A DNA stretch of 64,000 nucleotides from Monodelphis domestica (Eukaryota > Chordata > Mammalia > Didelphimorphia > Didelphidae): contig NC_077235.1 in assembly GCF_027887165.1 (NCBI RefSeq), positions 7,703,378-7,767,377 of the forward strand, written 5' to 3'. Positions 48,876 to 62,367 of this stretch are shown piece by piece. The translations under genes were made by a program, and so were the position numbers. The notes beneath the pieces are model-generated. The model had not been told where the DNA came from. It ran no database searches and saw only the letters and a list, made by a program, of their open reading frames with translations. Each line of letters starts with the position of its first letter. The first letter of the stretch is position 1.

Positions 48876-51573
48876 ACAATATTTAATTTTTTATTAAAAT
48901 ATTATACCTACAGAAAGGAATGGGACCTCAGAACCTCCTAATACCCCCATCTCTAAACGATGAGGAGGATCCTGAAGACTCAATATATTCTGTTATTCAA
49001 TATCCACGATGTACTAGAAATATTGTTCCTAAGGAATATGAAAGGACATCAGAAGCTCTAAAATCTAATGGCCGTTCACATCCTAAGACACAACATTCAA
49101 ACTTTTATAGCACTAATTTTCCATTAAAATGGGAAAAGAGTACAGAAATGAAAAAAACCACTCACTCCATATGATGATAGTTGTTCCTACAGCCCAGTCG
49201 TTTCGAAATACAACACTCAAATTTTTAAAGAAATATAGTTTCCACAGAATTGGAAGGGACCCTTGAAGTTTCAAATCACAGCAAGCATAGGGAATGATGA
49301 CATTTCTAAAGACCATTTTCATTCTGAGATACAATATTTAATATGTACTTGAAATATTGGATCTACAGAATGTGAAAGGTCCTCAGATACTATGAATACC
49401 AAGGTGTCAAGAAGATGATGTGGGTTCTGACCGCTCAATACATAGTCATATACAATATCCTAGTTGATATAGAAACATTGTTGTACAACATGTGAAATGA
49501 CCTCAGGAATTCTAACTTCTAAGGACTCATTCGCTTCATAGAGAAAATATCCAATGAGTTATAGCATTGTTTGTTCAACAGATTGAGAAAGAAACTCTTA
49601 AATGGCAAGATCTTACCTTATCTGTAAGATCTTGTGGATTCTCAGGCTCGATTTCATTCTATGACAAAATATTCAGTGTATTAGGAAGATATGAAACAGA
49701 CAGCAAACTGAAGAACTAAATGAAAATAAATACTAATTATAGAAGACAACGAGGATTGTAGTGCGCCATTAAATCGTTCGGTATGGTGTTCAATTCCTTA
49801 AGAAATATTGTTGCTGCAGACGGGGAAAATTGCTCAGAGACACACAAAATAAATAACCTTTCTGCATGACAATGTGTGCTCAAAGGATCCAATCCATTCT
49901 GTGATACAATATTCAATATTTTTATAAAAATATTATAGCTACAGAACGAACAGGGCCTCAGGATCTACTAATACCACCATGTCGATAAGATGAGGAGGAT
50001 CCTTAGGGCTCGTTATTTTCGGATAGGCAATACTGAAGATGTACTAGAAATGTTGTTTCTATAGAATGTGAAAGGACATCAGAAACTCTAAACTCTAATG
50101 GCCTTTCACAATCTAAGACACAACACCCAAGGTATCATAGCTCAATCGTTCTAACAAACTCAGAAAGAAACTTAAGAAACGAACCAGAAGAATTGATTTA
50201 AATGTTGAAGCGTGCTCAAAGACCCCACACCATTCTGGAATACAATATTCAATTTTTTATAAAAATATTATACATACAGAATGGAAAGGGACCTCAGAAT
50301 CTCCTAATACCAGCTTCTCTAAACGATGAGGAGTATCCCGATGTCTCAATATGTATTCTGATATTCAATATTCACGATGTACTCGAAATATCGTCTCTAA
50401 GAATGTGAAAGGCTATGAGAAACAAAAATGTCTAATGGCCTTTCACATTCTAAGACACAATATTCAAAGGGTTATAAGCGGTATTGTTCCACCAAAACGG
50501 GAAAGGATCTTAGAAACAAAAAGTGACACACATTCCAGATGATGATTGTTGTTCCAAGAACATAGTCTGTTTTGATCTATAATATTCATTTTTTTTAAAG
50601 AAATGTTGTTCTGACCGAATTGGAAGGGTCCAGTGAAACATCAAATCACAGCAAACATACAGAATGATACAAGTAATAAAGATGCTTTTCATTCTCAGAA
50701 ACAACATTCAACATGTACTAGAAATTTTGGATCTCCAGAAGATCCTCAGAGGTTATGAATAGCCACATGTCCAGAAGATGATGTGGCTTCTGAAGGCTCA
50801 ATACATTGTCATATACAGTGTCCAACATTTGATAGACACATTTTTCTACAGTACGTGAAACGACCTCAGAAATTCTGATTTCTATAGGCCCATTACATTG
50901 TAAGACAAAATATTCAACGAGTTAAAGAAATGTTATACCAACTGATTGAGAATGGAACTCTGAATTGGCAAGATCCTACCTTATTTGGAAGATGATGAGG
51001 GTTCTCAGGGCCGATTTCATTCTGTGACAAAATAGGGAACATGTTAGAGATACCTACAGAATTGCAAAGAACTTAAAGAAAATCAAAAACCAAACTCCCT
51101 AGAAGACAATGAAGACTGCAGCCACCATTAAAGTCCGAGATACAATATTTAATTACAGAGTGGGAAATTAGCTCAGAAACCAAAAAATACCCTTTCTACA
51201 TGCCAATGCTTGCTCAAAGGGATCACTCAATTCTGCGACAAAATATTCAATCTTTCCTCAAAAAATTATACCTACAGAATGGAAAGGTCCCTCAGAATCT
51301 CCCAATAAAACCATCACTAAATGATGAGCAGTATCCTGAAGTCTCATATACTCTGATATTCAATATTCAAAAGGATCAAGAAATATTGTTACTCAAGATG
51401 GTGAAAGGACATCAGAAGCTCTAACGTCTAATGGCGTTTTATATTCTAAGACACAATATTCAATGGGTTATAGCTCAATTGTTCTAAGAAAATGGGAAAG
51501 AACTTTAGAAACAAATTATAAGAACCTCCTAAGTTGATGATGATTGGTCAAAGGGCCCAGTCCAATCTGTGAT
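48876..51573. repeat. HOR unit 19 (2,698 bp), gamma subtype
   Basis: Gamma unit that opens the strictly alternating stretch running to the window end. CENP-B-box-like site 50486-50502; hairpin 49606-49634 perfect; palindrome 49915-49934 perfect. Confidence 0.95.
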
Positions 51574-54272
51574 ACAATATTTAATTTTTTATTAAAATAT
51601 TATACCTACAGAAAGGAATGGGACCTCAGAACCTCCTAATACCCCCATCTCTAAACGATGAGGAGTATCCTGAAGACTCAATATATTCTGTTATTCAATA
51701 TCCACGATGTACTAGAAATATTGTTCCTAAGGAATATGAAAGGACATCAGAAGCTCTAAAATCTAATGGCCGTTCACATCCTAAGACACAACATTCAAAC
51801 TTTTATAGCACTAATTTTCCATTAAAATGGGAAAAGAGTACAGAAATGAAAAAAACCACTCACTCCATATGATGATAGTTGTTCCAACAGCCCAGTCGTT
51901 TCGAAATACAACACTCAAATTTTTAAAAAAATATAGTTTCCACAGAATTGGAAGGGACCCGTGAAGTTTCAAATCACAGCAAGCATAGGGAATGATGACA
52001 TTTCTAAAGACCATTTTCATTCTGAGATACAATATTTAATAAGTACTTGAAATATTGGATCTACAGAATGTGAAAGGTCCTCAGATACTATGAATACCAA
52101 GGTGTCAAGAAGATGATGTGGGTTCTGACCTCTCAATACATAGTCATATACAATATCCTAGTTGATATAGAAACATTGTTGTACAACATGTGAAATGACC
52201 TCAGGAATTCTAACTTCTAAGGACTCATTCGTTTCATAGAGAAAATATTCAATGAGTTATAGCATTGTTTGTTCAACAGATTGAGAAAGAAACTCTTAAA
52301 TGGCAAGATCTTACCTTATCTGTAAGATCATGTGGATTCTCAGGCCCGATTTCATTCTATGACAAAATATTCAGTGTATTAGGAAGATATGAAACAGACA
52401 GCAAACTGAAGAACTAAATGAAAATAAATACTAATTATAGAAGACAACGAGGATTGTAGTGCGCCATTAAATCGTTCGGTATGGTGTTCAATTCCTTAAG
52501 AAATATTGCTGCTGCAGACGGGGAAAATTGCTCAGAGACACACAAAATAAATAACCTTTCTGCATGACAATGTGTGCTCAAAGGATCCAATCCATTCTGT
52601 GATACAATATTCAATATTTTTATATAAATATTATAGCTACAGAACGAACAGGGCCTCAGGATCTACTAATACCACCATGTCGATAAGATGAGGAGGATCC
52701 TTAGGGCTCGTTATTTTCGGATAGGCAATACTGAAGATGTACTAGAAATGTTGTTTCTATAGAATGTGAAAGGACATCAGAAACTCTAAACTCTAATGGC
52801 CTTTCACAATCTAAGACACAACACCCAAGGTATCATAGCTCAATCGTTCTAACAAACTCAGAAAGAAACTTAAGAAACGAACCAGAAGAATTGATTTAAA
52901 TGTTGAAGCGTGCTCAAAGACCCCACACCATTCTGGAATACAATATTCAATTTTTTATAAAAATATTATACATACAGAATGGAAAGGGACCTCAGAATCT
53001 CCTAATACCAGCTTCCCTAAACGATGAGGAGTATCCCGATGTCTCAATATGTATTCTGATATTCAATATTCACGATGTACTAGAAATATCGTCTCTAAAG
53101 AATGTGAAAGGCTATGAGAAACAAAAATGTCTAATGGCCTTTCACATTCTAAGACACAATATTCAAAGGGTTATAAGCAGTATTGTTCCACCAAAACGGG
53201 AAAGGATCTTAGAAACAAAAAGTGACACACATTCCAGATGATGATTGTTGTTCCAAGAACATAGTCTGTTTTGATCTATAATATTCATTTTTTTTAAAGA
53301 AATGTTGTTCTGACCGAATTGGAAGGGTCCAGTGAAACATCAAATCACAGCAAACATACAGAATGATACAAGTAATAAAGATGCTTTTCATTCTCAGATA
53401 CAACATTCAACATGTACTAGAAATTTTGGATCTCCAGAAGATCCTCAGAGGTTATGAATAGCCACATGTCCAGAAGATGATGTGGCTTCTGAAGGCTCAA
53501 TACATTGTCATATACAGTGTCCAACATTTGATAGAAACATTTTTCTACAGTACGTGAAACGACCTCAGAAATTCTGATTTCTATAGGCCCATTACATTGT
53601 AAGACAAAATATTCAACGAGTTAAAGAAATGTTATACCAACTGATTGAGAATGGAACTCTGAATTGGCAAGATCCTACCTTATTTGGAAGATGATGAGGG
53701 TTCTCAGGGCCGATTTCATTCTGTGACAAAATAGGGAACATGTTAGAGATACCTACAGAATTGCAAAGAACTTAAAGAAAATCAAAAACCAAACTCCCTA
53801 GAAGACAATGAAGACTGCAGCCACCATTAAAGTCCGAGATACAATATTTAATTACAGAGTGGGAAATTAGCTCAGAAACCAAAAAATACCCTTTCTACAT
53901 GCCAATGCTTGCTCAAAGGGATCACTCAATTCTGCGACAAAATATTCAATCTTTCCTCAAAAAATTATACCTACAGAATGGAAAGGTCCCTCAGAATCTC
54001 CCAATAAAACCATCACTAAATGATGAGCAGTATCCTGAAGTCTCATATACTCTGATATTCAATATTCAAAAGGATCAAGAAATATTGTTACTCAAGATGG
54101 TGAAAGGACATCAGAAGCTCTAACGTCTAATGGCGTTTTATATTCTAAGACACAATATTCAATGGGTTATAGCTCAATTGTTCTAAGAAAATGGGAAAGA
54201 ACTTTAGAAACAAATTATAAGAACCTCCTAAGTTGATGATGATTGGTCAAAGGGCCCAGTCCAATCTGTGAT
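51574..54272. repeat. HOR unit 20 (2,699 bp), beta subtype
   Basis: Beta partner of unit 19. CENP-B-box-like site 53185-53201; hairpin 52304-52332 with one mismatch; palindrome 52613-52632 with one substitution. Confidence 0.95.
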
Positions 54273-56970
54273 ACAATATTTAATTTTTTATTAAAATATT
54301 ATACCTACAGAAAGGAATGGGACCTCAGAACCTCCTAATACCCCCATCTCTAAACGATGAGGAGGATCCTGAAGACTCAATATATTCTGTTATTCAATAT
54401 CCACGATGTACTAGAAATATTGTTCCTAAGGAATATGAAAGGACATCAGAAGCTCTAAAATCTAATGGCCGTTCACATCCTAAGACACAACATTCAAACT
54501 TTTATAGCACTAATTTTCCATTAAAATGGGAAAAGAGTACAGAAATGAAAAAAACCACTCACTCCATATGATGATAGTTGTTCCTACAGCCCAGTCGTTT
54601 CGAAATACAACACTCAAATTTTTAAAGAAATATAGTTTCCACAGAATTGGAAGGGACCCTTGAAGTTTCAAATCACAGCAAGCATAGGGAATGATGACAT
54701 TTCTAAAGACCATTTTCATTCTGAGATACAATATTTAATATGTACTTGAAATATTGGATCTACAGAATGTGAAAGGTCCTCAGATACTATGAATACCAAG
54801 GTGTCAAGAAGATGATGTGGGTTCTGACCGCTCAATACATAGTCATATACAATATCCTAGTTGATATAGAAACATTGTTGTACAACATGTGAAATGACCT
54901 CAGGAATTCTAACTTCTAAGGACTCATTCGCTTCATAGAGAAAATATCCAATGAGTTATAGCATTGTTTGTTCAACAGATTGAGAAAGAAACTCTTAAAT
55001 GGCAAGATCTTACCTTATCTGTAAGATCTTGTGGATTCTCAGGCTCGATTTCATTCTATGACAAAATATTCAGTGTATTAGGAAGATATGAAACAGACAG
55101 CAAACTGAAGAACTAAATGAAAATAAATACTAATTATAGAAGACAACGAGGATTGTAGTGCGCCATTAAATCGTTCGGTATGGTGTTCAATTCCTTAAGA
55201 AATATTGTTGCTGCAGACGGGGAAAATTGCTCAGAGACACACAAAATAAATAACCTTTCTGCATGACAATGTGTGCTCAAAGGATCCAATCCATTCTGTG
55301 ATACAATATTCAATATTTTTATAAAAATATTATAGCTACAGAACGAACAGGGCCTCAGGATCTACTAATACCACCATGTCGATAAGATGAGGAGGATCCT
55401 TAGGGCTCGTTATTTTCGGATAGGCAATACTGAAGATGTACTAGAAATGTTGTTTCTATAGAATGTGAAAGGACATCAGAAACTCTAAACTCTAATGGCC
55501 TTTCACAATCTAAGACACAACACCCAAGGTATCATAGCTCAATCGTTCTAACAAACTCAGAAAGAAACTTAAGAAACGAACCAGAAGAATTGATTTAAAT
55601 GTTGAAGCGTGCTCAAAGACCCCACACCATTCTGGAATACAATATTCAATTTTTTATAAAAATATTATACATACAGAATGGAAAGGGACCTCAGAATCTC
55701 CTAATACCAGCTTCTCTAAACGATGAGGAGTATCCCGATGTCTCAATATGTATTCTGATATTCAATATTCACGATGTACTCGAAATATCGTCTCTAAGAA
55801 TGTGAAAGGCTATGAGAAACAAAAATGTCTAATGGCCTTTCACATTCTAAGACACAATATTCAAAGGGTTATAAGCGGTATTGTTCCACCAAAACGGGAA
55901 AGGATCTTAGAAACAAAAAGTGACACACATTCCAGATGATGATTGTTGTTCCAAGAACATAGTCTGTTTTGATCTATAATATTCATTTTTTTTAAAGAAA
56001 TGTTGTTCTGACCGAATTGGAAGGGTCCAGTGAAACATCAAATCACAGCAAACATACAGAATGATACAAGTAATAAAGATGCTTTTCATTCTCAGAAACA
56101 ACATTCAACATGTACTAGAAATTTTGGATCTCCAGAAGATCCTCAGAGGTTATGAATAGCCACATGTCCAGAAGATGATGTGGCTTCTGAAGGCTCAATA
56201 CATTGTCATATACAGTGTCCAACATTTGATAGACACATTTTTCTACAGTACGTGAAACGACCTCAGAAATTCTGATTTCTATAGGCCCATTACATTGTAA
56301 GACAAAATATTCAACGAGTTAAAGAAATGTTATACCAACTGATTGAGAATGGAACTCTGAATTGGCAAGATCCTACCTTATTTGGAAGATGATGAGGGTT
56401 CTCAGGGCCGATTTCATTCTGTGACAAAATAGGGAACATGTTAGAGATACCTACAGAATTGCAAAGAACTTAAAGAAAATCAAAAACCAAACTCCCTAGA
56501 AGACAATGAAGACTGCAGCCACCATTAAAGTCCGAGATACAATATTTAATTACAGAGTGGGAAATTAGCTCAGAAACCAAAAAATACCCTTTCTACATGC
56601 CAATGCTTGCTCAAAGGGATCACTCAATTCTGCGACAAAATATTCAATCTTTCCTCAAAAAATTATACCTACAGAATGGAAAGGTCCCTCAGAATCTCCC
56701 AATAAAACCATCACTAAATGATGAGCAGTATCCTGAAGTCTCATATACTCTGATATTCAATATTCAAAAGGATCAAGAAATATTGTTACTCAAGATGGTG
56801 AAAGGACATCAGAAGCTCTAACGTCTAATGGCGTTTTATATTCTAAGACACAATATTCAATGGGTTATAGCTCAATTGTTCTAAGAAAATGGGAAAGAAC
56901 TTTAGAAACAAATTATAAGAACCTCCTAAGTTGATGATGATTGGTCAAAGGGCCCAGTCCAATCTGTGAT
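54273..56970. repeat. HOR unit 21 (2,698 bp), gamma subtype
   Basis: Gamma unit matching units 14 and 19 at every marker I checked. CENP-B-box-like site 55883-55899; hairpin 55003-55031 perfect; palindrome 55312-55331 perfect. Confidence 0.95.
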
Positions 56971-59669
56971 ACAATATTTAATTTTTTATTAAAATATTAT
57001 ACCTACAGAAAGGAATGGGACCTCAGAACCTCCTAATACCCCCATCTCTAAACGATGAGGAGTATCCTGAAGACTCAATATATTCTGTTATTCAATATCC
57101 ACGATGTACTAGAAATATTGTTCCTAAGGAATATGAAAGGACATCAGAAGCTCTAAAATCTAATGGCCGTTCACATCCTAAGACACAACATTCAAACTTT
57201 TATAGCACTAATTTTCCATTAAAATGGGAAAAGAGTACAGAAATGAAAAAAACCACTCACTCCATATGATGATAGTTGTTCCAACAGCCCAGTCGTTTCG
57301 AAATACAACACTCAAATTTTTAAAAAAATATAGTTTCCACAGAATTGGAAGGGACCCGTGAAGTTTCAAATCACAGCAAGCATAGGGAATGATGACATTT
57401 CTAAAGACCATTTTCATTCTGAGATACAATATTTAATAAGTACTTGAAATATTGGATCTACAGAATGTGAAAGGTCCTCAGATACTATGAATACCAAGGT
57501 GTCAAGAAGATGATGTGGGTTCTGACCTCTCAATACATAGTCATATACAATATCCTAGTTGATATAGAAACATTGTTGTACAACATGTGAAATGACCTCA
57601 GGAATTCTAACTTCTAAGGACTCATTCGTTTCATAGAGAAAATATTCAATGAGTTATAGCATTGTTTGTTCAACAGATTGAGAAAGAAACTCTTAAATGG
57701 CAAGATCTTACCTTATCTGTAAGATCATGTGGATTCTCAGGCCCGATTTCATTCTATGACAAAATATTCAGTGTATTAGGAAGATATGAAACAGACAGCA
57801 AACTGAAGAACTAAATGAAAATAAATACTAATTATAGAAGACAACGAGGATTGTAGTGCGCCATTAAATCGTTCGGTATGGTGTTCAATTCCTTAAGAAA
57901 TATTGCTGCTGCAGACGGGGAAAATTGCTCAGAGACACACAAAATAAATAACCTTTCTGCATGACAATGTGTGCTCAAAGGATCCAATCCATTCTGTGAT
58001 ACAATATTCAATATTTTTATAAAAATATTATAGCTACAGAACGAACAGGGCCTCAGGATCTACTAATACCACCATGTCGATAAGATGAGGAGGATCCTTA
58101 GGGCTCGTTATTTTCGGATAGGCAATACTGAAGATGTACTAGAAATGTTGTTTCTATAGAATGTGAAAGGACATCAGAAACTCTAAACTCTAATGGCCTT
58201 TCACAATCTAAGACACAACACCCAAGGTATCATAGCTCAATCGTTCTAACAAACTCAGAAAGAAACTTAAGAAACGAACCAGAAGAATTGATTTAAATGT
58301 TGAAGCGTGCTCAAAGACCCCACACCATTCTGGAATACAATATTCAATTTTTTATAAAAATATTATACATACAGAATGGAAAGGGACCTCAGAATCTCCT
58401 AATACCAGCTTCCCTAAACGATGAGGAGTATCCCGATGTCTCAATATGTATTCTGATATTCAATATTCACGATGTACTAGAAATATCGTCTCTAAAGAAT
58501 GTGAAAGGCTATGAGAAACAAAAATGTCTAATGGCCTTTCACATTCTAAGACACAATATTCAAAGGGTTATAAGCAGTATTGTTCCACCAAAACGGGAAA
58601 GGATCTTAGAAACAAAAAGTGACACACATTCCAGATGATGATTGTTGTTCCAAGAACATAGTCTGTTTTGATCTATAATATTCATTTTTTTTAAAGAAAT
58701 GTTGTTCTGACCGAATTGGAAGGGTCCAGTGAAACATCAAATCACAGCAAACATACAGAATGATACAAGTAATAAAGATGCTTTTCATTCTCAGATACAA
58801 CATTCAACATGTACTAGAAATTTTGGATCTCCAGAAGATCCTCAGAGGTTATGAATAGCCACATGTCCAGAAGATGATGTGGCTTCTGAAGGCTCAATAC
58901 ATTGTCATATACAGTGTCCAACATTTGATAGAAACATTTTTCTACAGTACGTGAAACGACCTCAGAAATTCTGATTTCTATAGGCCCATTACATTGTAAG
59001 ACAAAATATTCAACGAGTTAAAGAAATGTTATACCAACTGATTGAGAATGGAACTCTGAATTGGCAAGATCCTACCTTATTTGGAAGATGATGAGGGTTC
59101 TCAGGGCCGATTTCATTCTGTGACAAAATAGGGAACATGTTAGAGATACCTACAGAATTGCAAAGAACTTAAAGAAAATCAAAAACCAAACTCCCTAGAA
59201 GACAATGAAGACTGCAGCCACCATTAAAGTCCGAGATACAATATTTAATTACAGAGTGGGAAATTAGCTCAGAAACCAAAAAATACCCTTTCTACATGCC
59301 AATGCTTGCTCAAAGGGATCACTCAATTCTGCGACAAAATATTCAATCTTTCCTCAAAAAATTATACCTACAGAATGGAAAGGTCCCTCAGAATCTCCCA
59401 ATAAAACCATCACTAAATGATGAGCAGTATCCTGAAGTCTCATATACTCTGATATTCAATATTCAAAAGGATCAAGAAATATTGTTACTCAAGATGGTGA
59501 AAGGACATCAGAAGCTCTAACGTCTAATGGCGTTTTATATTCTAAGACACAATATTCAATGGGTTATAGCTCAATTGTTCTAAGAAAATGGGAAAGAACT
59601 TTAGAAACAAATTATAAGAACCTCCTAAGTTGATGATGATTGGTCAAAGGGCCCAGTCCAATCTGTGAT
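56971..59669. repeat. HOR unit 22 (2,699 bp), beta subtype
   Basis: Beta unit, but with the perfect palindrome (58010-58029) found otherwise in unit 10 and in the non-beta units. CENP-B-box-like site 58582-58598; hairpin 57701-57729 with one mismatch. Confidence 0.95.
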
Positions 59670-62367
59670 ACAATATTTAATTTTTTATTAAAATATTATA
59701 CCTACAGAAAGGAATGGGACCTCAGAACCTCCTAATACCCCCATCTCTAAACGATGAGGAGGATCCTGAAGACTCAATATATTCTGTTATTCAATATCCA
59801 CGATGTACTAGAAATATTGTTCCTAAGGAATATGAAAGGACATCAGAAGCTCTAAAATCTAATGGCCGTTCACATCCTAAGACACAACATTCAAACTTTT
59901 ATAGCACTAATTTTCCATTAAAATGGGAAAAGAGTACAGAAATGAAAAAAACCACTCACTCCATATGATGATAGTTGTTCCTACAGCCCAGTCGTTTCGA
60001 AATACAACACTCAAATTTTTAAAGAAATATAGTTTCCACAGAATTGGAAGGGACCCTTGAAGTTTCAAATCACAGCAAGCATAGGGAATGATGACATTTC
60101 TAAAGACCATTTTCATTCTGAGATACAATATTTAATATGTACTTGAAATATTGGATCTACAGAATGTGAAAGGTCCTCAGATACTATGAATACCAAGGTG
60201 TCAAGAAGATGATGTGGGTTCTGACCGCTCAATACATAGTCATATACAATATCCTAGTTGATATAGAAACATTGTTGTACAACATGTGAAATGACCTCAG
60301 GAATTCTAACTTCTAAGGACTCATTCGCTTCATAGAGAAAATATCCAATGAGTTATAGCATTGTTTGTTCAACAGATTGAGAAAGAAACTCTTAAATGGC
60401 AAGATCTTACCTTATCTGTAAGATCTTGTGGATTCTCAGGCCCGATTTCATTCTATGACAAAATATTCAGTGTATTAGGAAGATATGAAACAGACAGCAA
60501 ACTGAAGAACTAAATGAAAATAAATACTAATTATAGAAGACAACGAGGATTGTAGTGCGCCATTAAATCGTTCGGTATGGTGTTCAATTCCTTAAGAAAT
60601 ATTGTTGCTGCAGACGGGGAAAATTGCTCAGAGACACACAAAATAAATAACCTTTCTGCATGACAATGTGTGCTCAAAGGATCCAATCCATTCTGTGATA
60701 CAATATTCAATATTTTTATAAAAATATTATAGCTACAGAACGAACAGGGCCTCAGGATCTACTAATACCACCATGTCGATAAGATGAGGAGGATCCTTAG
60801 GGCTCGTTATTTTCGGATAGGCAATACTGAAGATGTACTAGAAATGTTGTTTCTATAGAATGTGAAAGGACATCAGAAACTCTAAACTCTAATGGCCTTT
60901 CACAATCTAAGACACAACACCCAAGGTATCATAGCTCAATCGTTCTAACAAACTCAGAAAGAAACTTAAGAAACGAACCAGAAGAATTGATTTAAATGTT
61001 GAAGCGTGCTCAAAGACCCCACACCATTCTGGAATACAATATTCAATTTTTTATAAAAATATTATACATACAGAATGGAAAGGGACCTCAGAATCTCCTA
61101 ATACCAGCTTCTCTAAACGATGAGGAGTATCCCGATGTCTCAATATGTATTCTGATATTCAATATTCACGATGTACTCGAAATATCGTCTCTAAGAATGT
61201 GAAAGGCTATGAGAAACAAAAATGTCTAATGGCCTTTCACATTCTAAGACACAATATTCAAAGGGTTATAAGCGGTATTGTTCCACCAAAACGGGAAAGG
61301 ATCTTAGAAACAAAAAGTGACACACATTCCAGATGATGATTGTTGTTCCAAGAACATAGTCTGTTTTGATCTATAATATTCATATTTTTTAAAGAAATGT
61401 TGTTCTGACCGAATTGGAAGGGTCCAGTGAAACATCAAATCACAGCAAACATACAGAATGATACAAGTAATAAAGATGCTTTTCATTCTCAGAAACAACA
61501 TTCAACATGTACTAGAAATTTTGGATCTCCAGAAGATCCTCAGAGGTTATGAATAGCCACATGTCCAGAAGATGATGTGGCTTCTGAAGGCTCAATACAT
61601 TGTCATATACAGTGTCCAACATTTGATAGAAACATTTTTCTACAGTACGTGAAACGACCTCAGAAATTCTGATTTCTATAGGCCCATTACATTGTAAGAC
61701 AAAATATTCAACGAGTTAAAGAAATGTTATACCAACTGATTGAGAATGGAACTCTGAATTGGCAAGATCCTACCTTATTTGGAAGATGATGAGGGTTCTC
61801 AGGGCCGATTTCATTCTGTGACAAAATAGGGAACATGTTAGAGATACCTACAGAATTGCAAAGAACTTAAAGAAAATCAAAAACCAAACTCCCTAGAAGA
61901 CAATGAAGACTGCAGCCACCATTAAAGTCCGAGATACAATATTTAATTACAGAGTGGGAAATTAGCTCAGAAACCAAAAAATACCCTTTCTACATGCCAA
62001 TGCTTGCTCAAAGGGATCACTCAATTCTGCGACAAAATATTCAATCTTTCCTCAAAAAATTATACCTACAGAATGGAAAGGTCCCTCAGAATCTCCCAAT
62101 AAAACCATCACTAAATGATGAGCAGTATCCTGAAGTCTCATATACTCTGATATTCAATATTCAAAAGGATCAAGAAATATTGTTACTCAAGATGGTGAAA
62201 GGACATCAGAAGCTCTAACGTCTAATGGCGTTTTATATTCTAAGACACAATATTCAATGGGTTATAGCTCAATTGTTCTAAGAAAATGGGAAAGAACTTT
62301 AGAAACAAATTATAAGAACCTCCTAAGTTGATGATGATTGGTCAAAGGGCCCAGTCCAATCTGTGAT
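59670..62367. repeat. HOR unit 23 (2,698 bp), gamma mosaic
   Basis: Gamma unit that lacks two markers of its class: it has caggcccg near 60437 and gatagaaac near 61625, both beta or alpha forms. A private change interrupts the T run of monomer 16 (catatttttt near 61381). CENP-B-box-like site 61280-61296; hairpin 60400-60428 perfect; palindrome 60709-60728 perfect. Confidence 0.95.
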
